DNA of 9,930 nt from an uncultured Oscillibacter sp. (GTDB taxonomy: Bacteria > Bacillota > Clostridia > Oscillospirales > Oscillospiraceae): assembly GCA_910577405.1 (NCBI GenBank), contig CAJTMG010000041.1, forward strand, positions 1 through 9,930, given 5' to 3'. Positions 5,502 through 9,930 of the stretch are shown piece after piece (within the stretch, counting starts at the first letter, position 1; the number at the start of each line of letters is the position of its first letter). The notes beneath the pieces were generated by a model that saw only the letters and a list, made by a program, of their open reading frames with translations, did no database searches and was not told where the DNA came from. Both the position numbers and the translations under genes were made by a program.

Positions 5502-5663
5502 TTACCGCTCTGCCGTTTTGGAGATCAGTCTGCCGCGTTTGGCTTCCTCAACGCTGAGTTCCTGTGCACTCATGCCCCGGCAAATGGAGACATAACCATC
5601 TGCGAACACGAAGCGATACCAGGTTTCTTTTTTTGACCACGATGTTTCCCTCCTTTCTGTCAC
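5502..5663 (-). CDS. Small conserved-type phage protein with WYRFVFADGY motif; disputed start or frameshift at an A7 run
   Basis: The body reads KKETWYRFVFADGYVSICRG, then MSAQELSVEEAKRGRLISKT. This is a small beta-rich type I associate with clostridial phages and conjugative elements (from memory). In this frame the only usable start is GTG at 5663, overlapping the HTH gene stop as GTGA, which adds about ten residues. However, the strong AGAAAGGAGG lies inside the ORF and points to a GTG at 5640, which reads MVKK and then goes out of frame at seven A residues. Removing one A would join MVKK directly to ETWYRF. It is therefore a coupled GTG-start gene, a gene rescued by slippage at A7, a recent frameshift, or a homopolymer sequencing error. 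Confidence 0.55.
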   Translation of the reverse strand: MTERRETSWSKKETWYRFVFADGYVSICRGMSAQELSVEEAKRGRLISKTAER

Positions 5664-5797
5664 TCATCGCTGTGCCCCGCCGGGCTGTCGCCGTTTTTTA
5701 GCAACTCGCTGACCGCTTCTTTGGGGATGTACCAGCTCTTCCCGATTTTGACCGCCTGGAGTTTCCCGCTCCGCATCCAGCTGTAGATTGTCTGCAT
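5660..5797 (-). CDS. HTH_17/MerR-like DNA-binding protein (excisionase-type), start unclear
   Basis: The frame reads GIPAAEVFGISMQTIYSWMR, then SGKLQAVKIGKSWYIPKEAV, the standard HTH_17 pattern (helix-turn-helix plus a short wing) seen in phage and transposon excisionases and regulators. The coordinates start at the only in-frame ATG (5797), which would omit the first helix. The intact domain begins at about 5833 but has no ATG/GTG/TTG start between there and the upstream in-frame stops (5870-5875). The upstream 61-aa gene ends in TAG exactly at 5832-5834, in the frame next to this one. A +1 shift at GCG-TAG-C would fuse the two. The stop overlaps the next start (GTGA). A role in excision with the serine integrase, or in early regulation, is plausible. 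The family call is firm; the gene model is not. Confidence 0.6.
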   Translation of the reverse strand: MQTIYSWMRSGKLQAVKIGKSWYIPKEAVSELLKNGDSPAGHSDE

Positions 5798-5820
5798 AGA
5801 GATTCCAAAAACCTCCGCCG

Positions 5821-5842
5821 CCGGGATTCCGCTACGCGCCGG
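5821..5842. repeat. 22-bp direct repeat, copy 1 (5' edge of HTH gene)
   Basis: CCGGGATTCCGCTACGCGCC plus GG matches 6080-6101 at 20 of 22 positions. On the minus strand both encode SGIP in the same relative frame. Confidence 0.8.
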
Positions 5843-6017
5843 GCCGGTCCGCTGCCGGGGAACGGGACGTCATCAGATTCTGCATGAACTTTGCTCCATG
5901 GAAGAAATCCAGCAGGGATTTCCGGCCGTCCGGACCCAGGGTGTCCATAAATTCCCGCACCGCGTCCATCTCCGACTCGCTCTCTGCTGCCAGAAGAATC
6001 TTGGTTTCGTTTGTCAT
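5832..6017 (-). CDS. Small phage protein of unknown function (61 aa)
   Basis: ATG at 6017 follows AGAAAGGAGG at 8 nt. The protein is acidic to neutral and helical. It has an N-terminal acidic stretch (MTNETKILLAAESESEMDAV), then REFMDTLGPDGRKSLLDFFH, GAKFMQNLM and a short disordered tail. The LSS-like helix-loop-helix could be a dimerisation unit; no family recognised. Its leader closely resembles that of the WYRFVFADGY gene (both carry TGACAGAAAGGAGG), which suggests a duplicated translation-initiation region. It is the first gene of the small-gene cluster after the Cro-like gene, with about 650 nt on this strand between them given over to a rightward gene. Its stop codon context is discussed with the HTH gene. 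Confidence 0.68.
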   Translation of the reverse strand: MTNETKILLAAESESEMDAVREFMDTLGPDGRKSLLDFFHGAKFMQNLMTSRSPAADRPGA

Positions 6018-6079
6018 GGTGTCCGCCTCCTTTCTGTCATTTGTTGGTCATAAGGTTTGCCATCATCCCAGCTTCGCTA

Positions 6080-6101
6080 CCGGGATTCCGCTATGTGCCG
6101 G
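6080..6101. repeat. 22-bp direct repeat, copy 2 (orphan)
   Basis: It differs from 5821-5842 by two C/T changes. On the minus strand it encodes SGIPVAKLG before a stop, against SGIPAAEVFG in the HTH gene. It may be a relic of a second HTH gene start. The rest of 6018-6170 holds no convincing gene. Confidence 0.75.
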
Positions 6102-6170
6102 ATTACTCGGTTTCTGCGGTCCGCTTTCTGATTGCAGATTTCGTTCATGAAATATTTACATCCGCATTCA

Positions 6171-6199
6171 TTGAACTTTTCTTCCGCAAATGATATAAT
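6171..6199 (+). promoter_or_regulatory. Rightward consensus-like extended -10 promoter of the 136-aa gene
   Basis: TTGAAC (6171-6176), 17 nt, then TG-A-TATAAT (TG 6191-6192, -10 6194-6199). This is the strongest match to consensus in the window. The predicted start is near 6206. Confidence 0.78.
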
Positions 6200-6228
6200 T
6201 CTTCCATCTTAATTGTGGAGGTTCCAAT

Positions 6229-6639
6229 ATGACCCGGCTATTTTACGAAAAAATACTGGCCAGCAAATTTCCCGAATTGCAATGGATACGCGTTTGTACA
6301 TCTGCGCCTTTTACCGTTGCGGTTTACACCTGTGACGCAAATTTAGATCTGAATGAACAAATGATTTCTAAGTTAAACCTGTTTCTTTCACAAAACGGTT
6401 TGGCGTCCAATCGTCATATTGTTAAGCATTATTTTGAATTACAAAAGGATGAAGCTTTTCCTATCGGCCAGATACCCGACTGTGTAAAAGCTGCGGCACT
6501 TAGGGGTAATGTCACAGGAGCAGGCGTACAGCATTCCATAAAAACGGCATTTCCATTTATCGATTCGGAGCACTTTGAAGTGGAGAAAAATGAAGTTACG
6601 TTTTACTTAAAGAATAACGAACAGTGGACTCTATATTAG
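6229..6639 (+). CDS. Protein of unknown function (136 aa); candidate lysogenic-conversion gene
   Basis: ATG at 6229 has GGAGG (6217-6221) 7 nt upstream, and a near-perfect promoter ends 29 nt before it. GC content is 40% by my count, well below the leftward genes. The sequence is a mixed alpha/beta soluble domain: FYEKILASKFPELQWIRVCT, then APFTVAVYTCDANLDLNEQM, a long helix (ISKLNLFLSQNGL), HIVKHYFELQKDEAF and a C-terminal strand region (VEKNEVTFYLKNNEQW). There is no signal peptide, membrane segment or known catalytic motif, and I recognise no family. It lies antisense inside the early region between the Cro-like gene and the small-gene cluster. Own promoter, opposite orientation and foreign composition are the marks of a phage moron. 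A role in immunity, exclusion or host fitness is a guess. Confidence 0.78.
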   Translation: MTRLFYEKILASKFPELQWIRVCTSAPFTVAVYTCDANLDLNEQMISKLNLFLSQNGLASNRHIVKHYFELQKDEAFPIGQIPDCVKAAALRGNVTGAGVQHSIKTAFPFIDSEHFEVEKNEVTFYLKNNEQWTLY

Positions 6640-6672
6640 ATTCAATTTGTCGAGATGATGCTTGCGGAAATA

Positions 6673-7146
6673 TTACCTGCTGGCTCTGTTGCAAAACTGG
6701 CTTTCAGCTCCTGACTGCTCCACATAAATACGCAATTTCTGCCCAATCGGGATTTCTGGCAAACAGACCGATTCATATTGGCGTTGCGCGGTTTGGGCAT
6801 CCATCCAAGTCTCGCACGCCAACGTTACAGAAACGGTTCCGCATTTGGCGCACACTTCTTTCACGCGGATGCCTGGGATTTCAATGCTTTCAAAATATAC
6901 TTTGCTTCCCGGCTGCGCTTTGCCATCACCGTCCCTTTCGGGGGACGGCTCTTTTTCGCTGAACAAATACTCAATTTCCATTTCCGGGGAAAAAGCGTTT
7001 CGTACAGCTGTAGCTTCTGGTACGGAAAAGTGTCCGTTCCCCTTAATCCGTTCTCGAACGGCGCGGTCAGTTTTTTTGATTGCATTCGCAATGTCAGAAA
7101 TCGTAACACCCGCCTGCTTCATTTCCGCTTTCAAATTGATTAACAT
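6673..7146 (-). CDS. Cro-like HTH protein, first gene of the leftward early operon (157 aa)
   Basis: The start is ATG at 7146, with AAGGAGG 8 nt upstream; the GTG at 7155 would overlap the ribosome site. Residues 1-58 are a short helix-turn-helix (LKAEMKQAGVTISDIANAIK, then TDRAVRERIKG and FSVPEATAVRNAF), like the small Cro/DUF739-type proteins that open early operons opposite a repressor. Residues 60-157 add a domain with CAKCGTVSVTLAC (possible metal or disulfide site), an acidic linker and strands near LPEIPIGQKLRIYV. It is divergent from the repressor and is expected to bind the same operators and shut off repressor synthesis on induction. The C-terminal extension makes it longer than classical Cro. 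The HTH call is good; the Cro role is inferred from position. Confidence 0.75.
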   Translation of the reverse strand: MLINLKAEMKQAGVTISDIANAIKKTDRAVRERIKGNGHFSVPEATAVRNAFSPEMEIEYLFSEKEPSPERDGDGKAQPGSKVYFESIEIPGIRVKEVCAKCGTVSVTLACETWMDAQTAQRQYESVCLPEIPIGQKLRIYVEQSGAESQFCNRASR

Positions 7147-7170
7147 GGCCTTCACCTCCTTCCCGTGTGT

Positions 7171-7190
7171 GGTGCTTACCTCCTTCCTTG
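7171..7190. repeat. 20-bp imperfect direct repeat in switch region, copy 1
   Basis: It matches 7221-7240 at 16 of 20 positions, exactly 50 bp apart. Read leftward, each is AAGGAGGTAA-like. Confidence 0.6.
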
Positions 7191-7245
7191 ATTATGCGAC
7201 TATACTACCACTTAGTGTTTGATGTTTACCTCCTTTCTTATTGAT
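7190..7245 (-). promoter_or_regulatory. Putative early leftward promoter and operator
   Basis: Leftward extended -10 candidates are TGG-TAGTAT (7210-7202), TATAGT (7204-7199) and CATAAT (7196-7191). None has a good -35, which suits a regulated promoter. A 9-bp palindrome, CACTTAGTG (7209-7217), sits in the spacer and is a possible repressor/Cro site. Confidence 0.35.
7221..7240. repeat. 20-bp imperfect direct repeat in switch region, copy 2
   Basis: Partner of 7171-7190; five helical turns apart, so both copies face the same side of the DNA. Confidence 0.6.
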
Positions 7246-7259
7246 TTTTCGATTTTTTA

Positions 7260-7288
7260 TTGACGTACCGATTTTCCTGTGTTATGGT
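7260..7288 (+). promoter_or_regulatory. Repressor promoter
   Basis: TTGACG (7260-7265), 17 nt, then TG-T-TATGGT (-10 7283-7288). Three GATTTTTC-like repeats (7243-7250, 7251-7258, 7270-7277) lie over and upstream of it and could be operator half-sites. Confidence 0.65.
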
Positions 7289-7311
7289 TACTGTTAGAGG
7301 AGGTGGAAATC

Positions 7312-7923
7312 TTGAATGAACGCATAAAAAAAATGCGCAGAGAGCTTGGCTTTACGCAACAAAGATTTGCAGATGAATTAGGAATGAAGCAAAATACCAT
7401 TGCAACATACGAAATGGGACGAGCTATACCAAGTGATTCAACCATAAAATTTATTTGTTATAAGTTTGGCATCAACGAAACCTGGCTCCGTACTGGCGAA
7501 GGGGAAATGTTCGCGCCGGAGCCTGCGTTCGATCTGAGTGACTATGTAAAACGGCACGGTATGACCGAACTGGAAACAGAGATTCTGAAAGCCTATCTTG
7601 AACTCGATCTAGCTGTGCGGGAAAATCTGCTCCAGCACTTCAAGGAACGGTTGACCAAGCCTGCCGCTGCGGAAGCTGGTAAGGACATTCCTGCCCCTGC
7701 CTCATCCGGACAGGAACGGACACAAGCGGACCTGGAGGGAAGGGAACCGGCGGCTGGAACGCCGGCCAGCGTGGCCGAAGCTGAGGCCCTTTATGAAAAA
7801 GAGCTTAGGTATTGCGCCGAACACGGGCTTATCTGCTTTGAATACTACAAGCGGCACGGAGTCCCGCGGCAGCAGAACCGAAGAAAAGACCACCATGGAA
7901 AATGGTGGTGGCGAAAGTGGTGA
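7312..7923 (+). CDS. Phage repressor, XRE/CI-type HTH (203 aa)
   Basis: The start is TTG at 7312 behind AGAGGAGGTGG (7296-7306); the nearby ATG (7316) is out of frame and the upstream in-frame ATG lies in the promoter. Residues 5-60 are a typical XRE HTH: MRRELGFTQQRFADELGMKQ, NTIATYEMGRAIPSDSTIKF, then WLRTGEGEMF. Residues 75-115 form a helical segment (MTELETEILKAYLELDLAVR) common in such regulators. The tail lacks the LexA-like Ser/Lys peptidase motifs, so induction by RecA-type self-cleavage is unlikely and the antirepressor is the better candidate inducer. Composition shifts from about 35% GC in the first 168 nt to about 70% at 7691-7790, suggesting a domain swap. No rightward terminator follows, so readthrough into the integrase is possible. 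Confidence 0.85.
   Translation: MNERIKKMRRELGFTQQRFADELGMKQNTIATYEMGRAIPSDSTIKFICYKFGINETWLRTGEGEMFAPEPAFDLSDYVKRHGMTELETEILKAYLELDLAVRENLLQHFKERLTKPAAAEAGKDIPAPASSGQERTQADLEGREPAAGTPASVAEAEALYEKELRYCAEHGLICFEYYKRHGVPRQQNRRKDHHGKWWWRKW
7881..7909 (-). terminator. Possible second leftward terminator inside the repressor 3' end
   Basis: ACCACCAT (7889-7896) and ATGGTGGT (7902-7909) form a perfect 8-bp stem with a 5-nt loop. Read leftward, a CTTTTCTT run follows. It would back up the stronger terminator at 7939-7976. Confidence 0.4.
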
Positions 7924-7937
7924 TAATGTCGGATAAA

Positions 7938-8020
7938 TAAAAAAACCGCCGCCAGTGCAGCAAACACCGGCGGCGGCAGGAACCACATTGGACAGGCGGT
8001 CCAACATAGCGCCCTCGAAC
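7938..8020 (-). ncRNA. Predicted small RNA of about 80 nt between repressor and integrase
   Basis: A near-consensus leftward promoter (8027-8055) predicts a start near 8020. An 8-bp GC-only stem followed by seven T residues (7976 down to 7939) ends the RNA. Inside, TTGGAC/GTCCAA (7988-8004) makes a perfect 6-bp hairpin, followed by TGTGGTTCC before the terminator. An ATG with GAGGG ahead starts at 8008 but meets no stop before the terminator, so the RNA is probably non-coding. Without termination it would be antisense to the repressor. The elements are seen; RNA and role are inferred. Confidence 0.6.
7939..7976 (-). terminator. Strong leftward intrinsic terminator
   Basis: On the + strand, A7 (7939-7945) precedes CCGCCGCC (7946-7953), which pairs with GGCGGCGG (7969-7976). 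Read leftward this is an 8-bp GC stem followed by seven T residues, a textbook terminator for leftward transcription. Confidence 0.85.
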
Positions 8021-8026
8021 AGCGTT

Positions 8027-8055
8027 ATTATACCACCTGTCCTGGGTTTCTGCAA
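8027..8055 (-). promoter_or_regulatory. Leftward extended -10 promoter upstream of the integrase
   Basis: Read leftward: TTGCAG (8055-8050), 17 nt, TG-G-TATAAT (TGG 8035-8033, -10 8032-8027). It drives transcription away from the integrase, toward the repressor, ending at 7939-7976. Confidence 0.75.
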
Positions 8056-8076
8056 CCACTTTTGAAAGGACAGGTG
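8034..8076 (+). promoter_or_regulatory. Inverted repeat covering the integrase ribosome site
   Basis: CACCTGTCC (8034-8042) and GGACAGGTG (8068-8076) are a perfect 9-bp inverted repeat with a 25-nt loop. The right arm is the integrase Shine-Dalgarno region. In a readthrough mRNA the hairpin would hide that site. Confidence 0.6.
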
Positions 8077-8083
8077 AATTTTT

Positions 8084-9457
8084 ATGCGCAAAGAACAGAC
8101 TTGCCCGCCTCCGGTACGCCGTGCCGCATTGTACATCCGCGTCAGCACCGAAGAGCAGGCCAAAAAGGGGTATTCTATCCCCGCCCAAAGAGAGGACCTG
8201 GAAGAGTACGCCCGGCGCAACGGCCTTGTTGTGGCTGGGGTGTTCATCGATGAAGGCAAGAGTGCCCGGAAGAAGTACACGGCCCGGCCCGCGTTCATGC
8301 AGATGCTGGAGGGCGTTAAAGCTGGGGAAATTGACGTGATTCTGTTCATCAAGCTGGACCGCTGGTTCCGCAACATCGCGGACTATTACGAGGTGCAGAA
8401 GATCCTGGATGCCCATAACGTAGCCTGGAAGACGACCCAGGAGCATTACGACACGGAGACGACCAATGGCCGGCTGTACATCAATATCCGTCTCTCCGTA
8501 GCCCAGGACGAAAGTGACCGGGACAGCGACCGCATTAAGTTCGTCTTCAAAAACAAGGTGTCGCGTGGCGAGGCGATCTTCGGGAACCCGCCCCTGGGTC
8601 TGAAGGTGGAGAACAAACACATCGTGCCGGACCCGGAGACGGCTCCGATTGTGCAGGAGTTGTTCCGTCACTACGAAATCCACCGCAGTATCAACCGTGC
8701 GGCCCGGGAGGTGGGAGAACAGTTCAACCGTGTCCTGTGGCTGGATGGGACCCGTAAAATGCTGGCCAATCCTCTCTATAAAGGGGTCTATCGCGACAAC
8801 CCTAATTACTGCGAACCGCTGATTCCGCCGGATGAATTTGACCGGGTACAGGAGCTTTTGAAGGAACGGTCCATTCGCCACAATCAGAGCGGACGGATTT
8901 ATCTGTTTTCCGGCTTGCTGATCTGTACGGAATGTGGGCGGAGGATGTCAGGCCGTTATTGCGTCACAAAGCGGAAGAAGAACAACTGGGAATATCACCT
9001 TTACCGCTGTCCCACGGCGATGCACTATCACCGCTGCCCGCACCGGAAAGAGGTCAACGAGGAAAAGCTGGAGGCATGGCTTCTGGAGCACATACAGACG
9101 GAACTGGATGCGTATCAGATGCAATGGGAGTCCTCCGCAGCCGCGCCGGAACGTCCCAAGGTGGACCGGGCGGCGATACTGCGCAAGTTGGAGAAGCTGA
9201 AGGAGCTGTACATAGGGGATTATATCACCTTGGAAGAGTATCAGGCGGATTACAAAAAGTACCGCGAGAAGCTGGACGAAGAAGAACCGAAAGTCAAACG
9301 TCCGGACTTCGAGCGCTTGCGGGGCTGCCTCGGCGCAGACCTTCCGACCGCCTATTCCGCTATGCCGCCAATCCAGCGCCGTGATTTTTGGCACAGTATC
9401 GTGAAAGAAATCCGCCTGAACAAAGAAAATGAGCCCAAAATTATTTTTTGCCTGTGA
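8084..9457 (+). CDS. Large serine recombinase (phage integrase)
   Basis: This 457-residue site-specific recombinase integrates the element at attB and, with a directionality factor, excises it. Residues 14-155 are the catalytic resolvase domain, with ALYIRVSTEEQ (nucleophile S21), SIPAQ and LDRWFRN arginines. Residues 165-262 are the recombinase domain (GNPPLGLKVENK, RMLxNPLYKGVY-like segment). Residues 277-320 are a zinc ribbon (C281, C284, C309, C318). Residues 360-402 are a coiled-coil stretch (LRKLEKLKELYIGDYITLEE) expected to control excision versus integration. Length fits the family's shorter members. ATG 8084 follows AAAGGACAGGTGA. No rightward promoter is evident between the repressor and this gene; expression may depend on readthrough, and its ribosome site lies in an inverted repeat. 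A partner excision factor is not identified; the HTH protein at 5660 is a candidate. Confidence 0.97.
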   Translation: MRKEQTCPPPVRRAALYIRVSTEEQAKKGYSIPAQREDLEEYARRNGLVVAGVFIDEGKSARKKYTARPAFMQMLEGVKAGEIDVILFIKLDRWFRNIADYYEVQKILDAHNVAWKTTQEHYDTETTNGRLYINIRLSVAQDESDRDSDRIKFVFKNKVSRGEAIFGNPPLGLKVENKHIVPDPETAPIVQELFRHYEIHRSINRAAREVGEQFNRVLWLDGTRKMLANPLYKGVYRDNPNYCEPLIPPDEFDRVQELLKERSIRHNQSGRIYLFSGLLICTECGRRMSGRYCVTKRKKNNWEYHLYRCPTAMHYHRCPHRKEVNEEKLEAWLLEHIQTELDAYQMQWESSAAAPERPKVDRAAILRKLEKLKELYIGDYITLEEYQADYKKYREKLDEEEPKVKRPDFERLRGCLGADLPTAYSAMPPIQRRDFWHSIVKEIRLNKENEPKIIFCL

Positions 9458-9548
9458 CTGTACTAATATTACTTGGCCTGTGGGACTGATGAACTGCTGC
9501 AAGGCCCAGGTCGAGGAAATCATTTTTGCGGAATTGATTATGATTTGA
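9458..9548 (+). pseudogene. Probable 3' end of interrupted host gene with the prophage attachment junction
   Basis: Right after the integrase stop, a different frame stays open to TGA at 9546-9548. It reads TNITWPVGLMNCCKAQVEEI and then IFAELIMI. This looks like the C-terminus of a real protein and is followed 1 nt later by a 9-bp hairpin. Integrases of this class usually sit next to their att site, so the crossover probably lies near 9458-9510. There is an imperfect inverted repeat (TTGGCCT/AAGGCC) around 9473-9514. The host gene is not identified; the exact core cannot be set without the other prophage end. Confidence 0.4.
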
Positions 9549-9549
9549 T

Positions 9550-9577
9550 AGAAATGCGGGGATTGCTCGCATTTCTT
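9550..9577 (+). terminator. Hairpin after the host gene remnant, weak terminator
   Basis: AGAAATGCG (9550-9558) pairs perfectly with CGCATTTCT (9568-9576), loop 9 nt. Only a poor T/A-rich stretch (TAATAATAG) follows, so termination may be weak. Confidence 0.45.
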
Positions 9578-9589
9578 AATAATAGCATC

Positions 9590-9619
9590 TTGCGTATAGG
9601 GCAAGTGGAAGTTTATACT
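9590..9619 (+). promoter_or_regulatory. Possible sigma-A promoter upstream of the ECF gene
   Basis: TTGCGT (9590-9595), 18 nt, TATACT (9614-9619). It would give a long leader (about 130 nt) to the sigma factor gene. Confidence 0.4.
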
Positions 9620-9710
9620 AATTTCGTCAAAATCTAATATGCCATGAGGGGTATCAGCTCCACGCAAGTCTATGGGGGAAAAACTGTTTTCAAAAATATT
9701 TCAAAAGCCT

Positions 9711-9738
9711 TGTAAGATTTTTTGAAATGCGAAGTCTT
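9711..9738 (+). promoter_or_regulatory. Possible ECF-type (autoregulated) promoter
   Basis: TGTAAG (9711-9716), 16 nt, AGTCTT (9733-9738) resembles the ECF pattern TGTAAC-16-CGTCTT. It lies directly before the ribosome site of an ECF sigma gene, where self-regulated promoters are common. Confidence 0.5.
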
Positions 9739-9758
9739 ATAAGGGAGGAGGTGAGAAA

Positions 9759-9930
9759 GTGGCAGGTTCCAAAGAAGAATTTGAGAAAATTTATAGAAGA
9801 TACTTTAATGATGTATTTCTCTTTCTTAAGAAGTTGTCAAAAGACGAAGGTCTGGCGGAGGAGATCACAAGCGAAACGTTCTTCAAGGCAATGCGTTCAA
9901 TAGATACCTTTCGCGGTGATACAGACATTC
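9759..9930 (+). CDS. ECF-type RNA polymerase sigma factor, N-terminal part (3' end beyond window)
   Basis: The start is GTG at 9759, a few nt after GGGAGGAGGTGA. The 57 visible residues are sigma-70 region 2: EEFEKIYRRYFNDVFLFLKK, then AEEITSETFFKAMRSIDTFR. The pattern (Y-R--Y--D--F, A-E--T-E-F-KA) is typical of group IV (extracytoplasmic function) sigma factors, which direct RNA polymerase to stress-response promoters. It is outside the prophage on present evidence: AT-richer, downstream of the junction, and preceded by a promoter of ECF type. Such genes are usually followed by an anti-sigma gene, not visible here. Confidence 0.88.
   Translation, partial: MAGSKEEFEKIYRRYFNDVFLFLKKLSKDEGLAEEITSETFFKAMRSIDTFRGDTDI

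Noticed and set aside
6086..6154. 23-codon leftward ORF (MNEICNQKADRRNRVIRHIA...)
   Set aside because: There is no ribosome site, and it overlaps the orphan 22-bp repeat; more likely relic DNA.
7702..8881. Leftward open frames across the repressor and integrase (224 and 350 codons)
   Set aside because: Both are antisense to confidently identified proteins, cross the terminator at 7939-7976, and show low-complexity shadow composition.
8948..9667. Leftward open frame of 239 codons over the integrase 3' end and junction
   Set aside because: It is antisense to the integrase zinc ribbon and coiled coil, has no ribosome site, and no family resemblance.
1..9930. CRISPR arrays, tRNA or rRNA genes, insertion sequences
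   Set aside because: No regularly spaced repeat series, cloverleaf, rRNA core sequence, or transposase with inverted ends was seen on either strand.

Overview
The window shows the right-hand (integrase) end of a temperate prophage, or a closely related integrated element, plus about 0.4 kb of chromosome. Strong AGGAGG-type ribosome sites, TTGnnn-17-TGnTATAAT promoters, GTG/TTG starts and a large serine integrase point to Bacillota, probably a gut Clostridia lineage. The species cannot be read from the sequence. The presumed host flank (about 9549-9930) is visibly AT-richer than the GC-rich early genes, so the element may have evolved in a different host.

Layout. 1-7146 is a leftward early region. 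From right to left it holds a Cro-like HTH gene (6673-7146), a run of very small genes (4170-6017), a 162-codon gene (3589-4077), a P22-type antirepressor (2237-3043), a Cys-rich protein (1502-2092), a membrane-anchored 3D-domain protein (680-1495), a 95-residue protein (391-678), and the start of a probable SNF2/DEAD-type helicase with two tandem N-terminal repeats (1-428). 7147-7311 is the genetic switch. 7312-7923 is the rightward repressor and 8084-9457 the large serine integrase. 9458-9758 is the probable attachment junction, with the 3' end of an interrupted host gene and its hairpin. 9759-9930 starts a host ECF sigma factor gene.

The striking feature is a second, rightward layer embedded antisense in the early operon. 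It has three small genes (3151-3585, 5046-5294, 6229-6639) and one very short terminated transcript (about 2148-2224). Each has a promoter of the same build as the repressor promoter: TTGnnn, exactly 17 bp, then TGn plus a -10 box. These units should be on in the lysogen, when the leftward operon is silent. They are therefore candidates for lysogenic conversion, immunity or defence functions; this is inference. A mirror-image unit lies between repressor and integrase: a leftward promoter makes a likely RNA of about 80 nt that ends at a strong terminator.

Signs of mosaic assembly and fine control include a 45-bp direct repeat exactly flanking a two-gene cassette (3050-4098), a repressor with an AT-rich HTH half and a GC-rich tail, two adjacent small genes with reading-frame anomalies (5502-5833), and an inverted repeat that could hide the integrase ribosome site.
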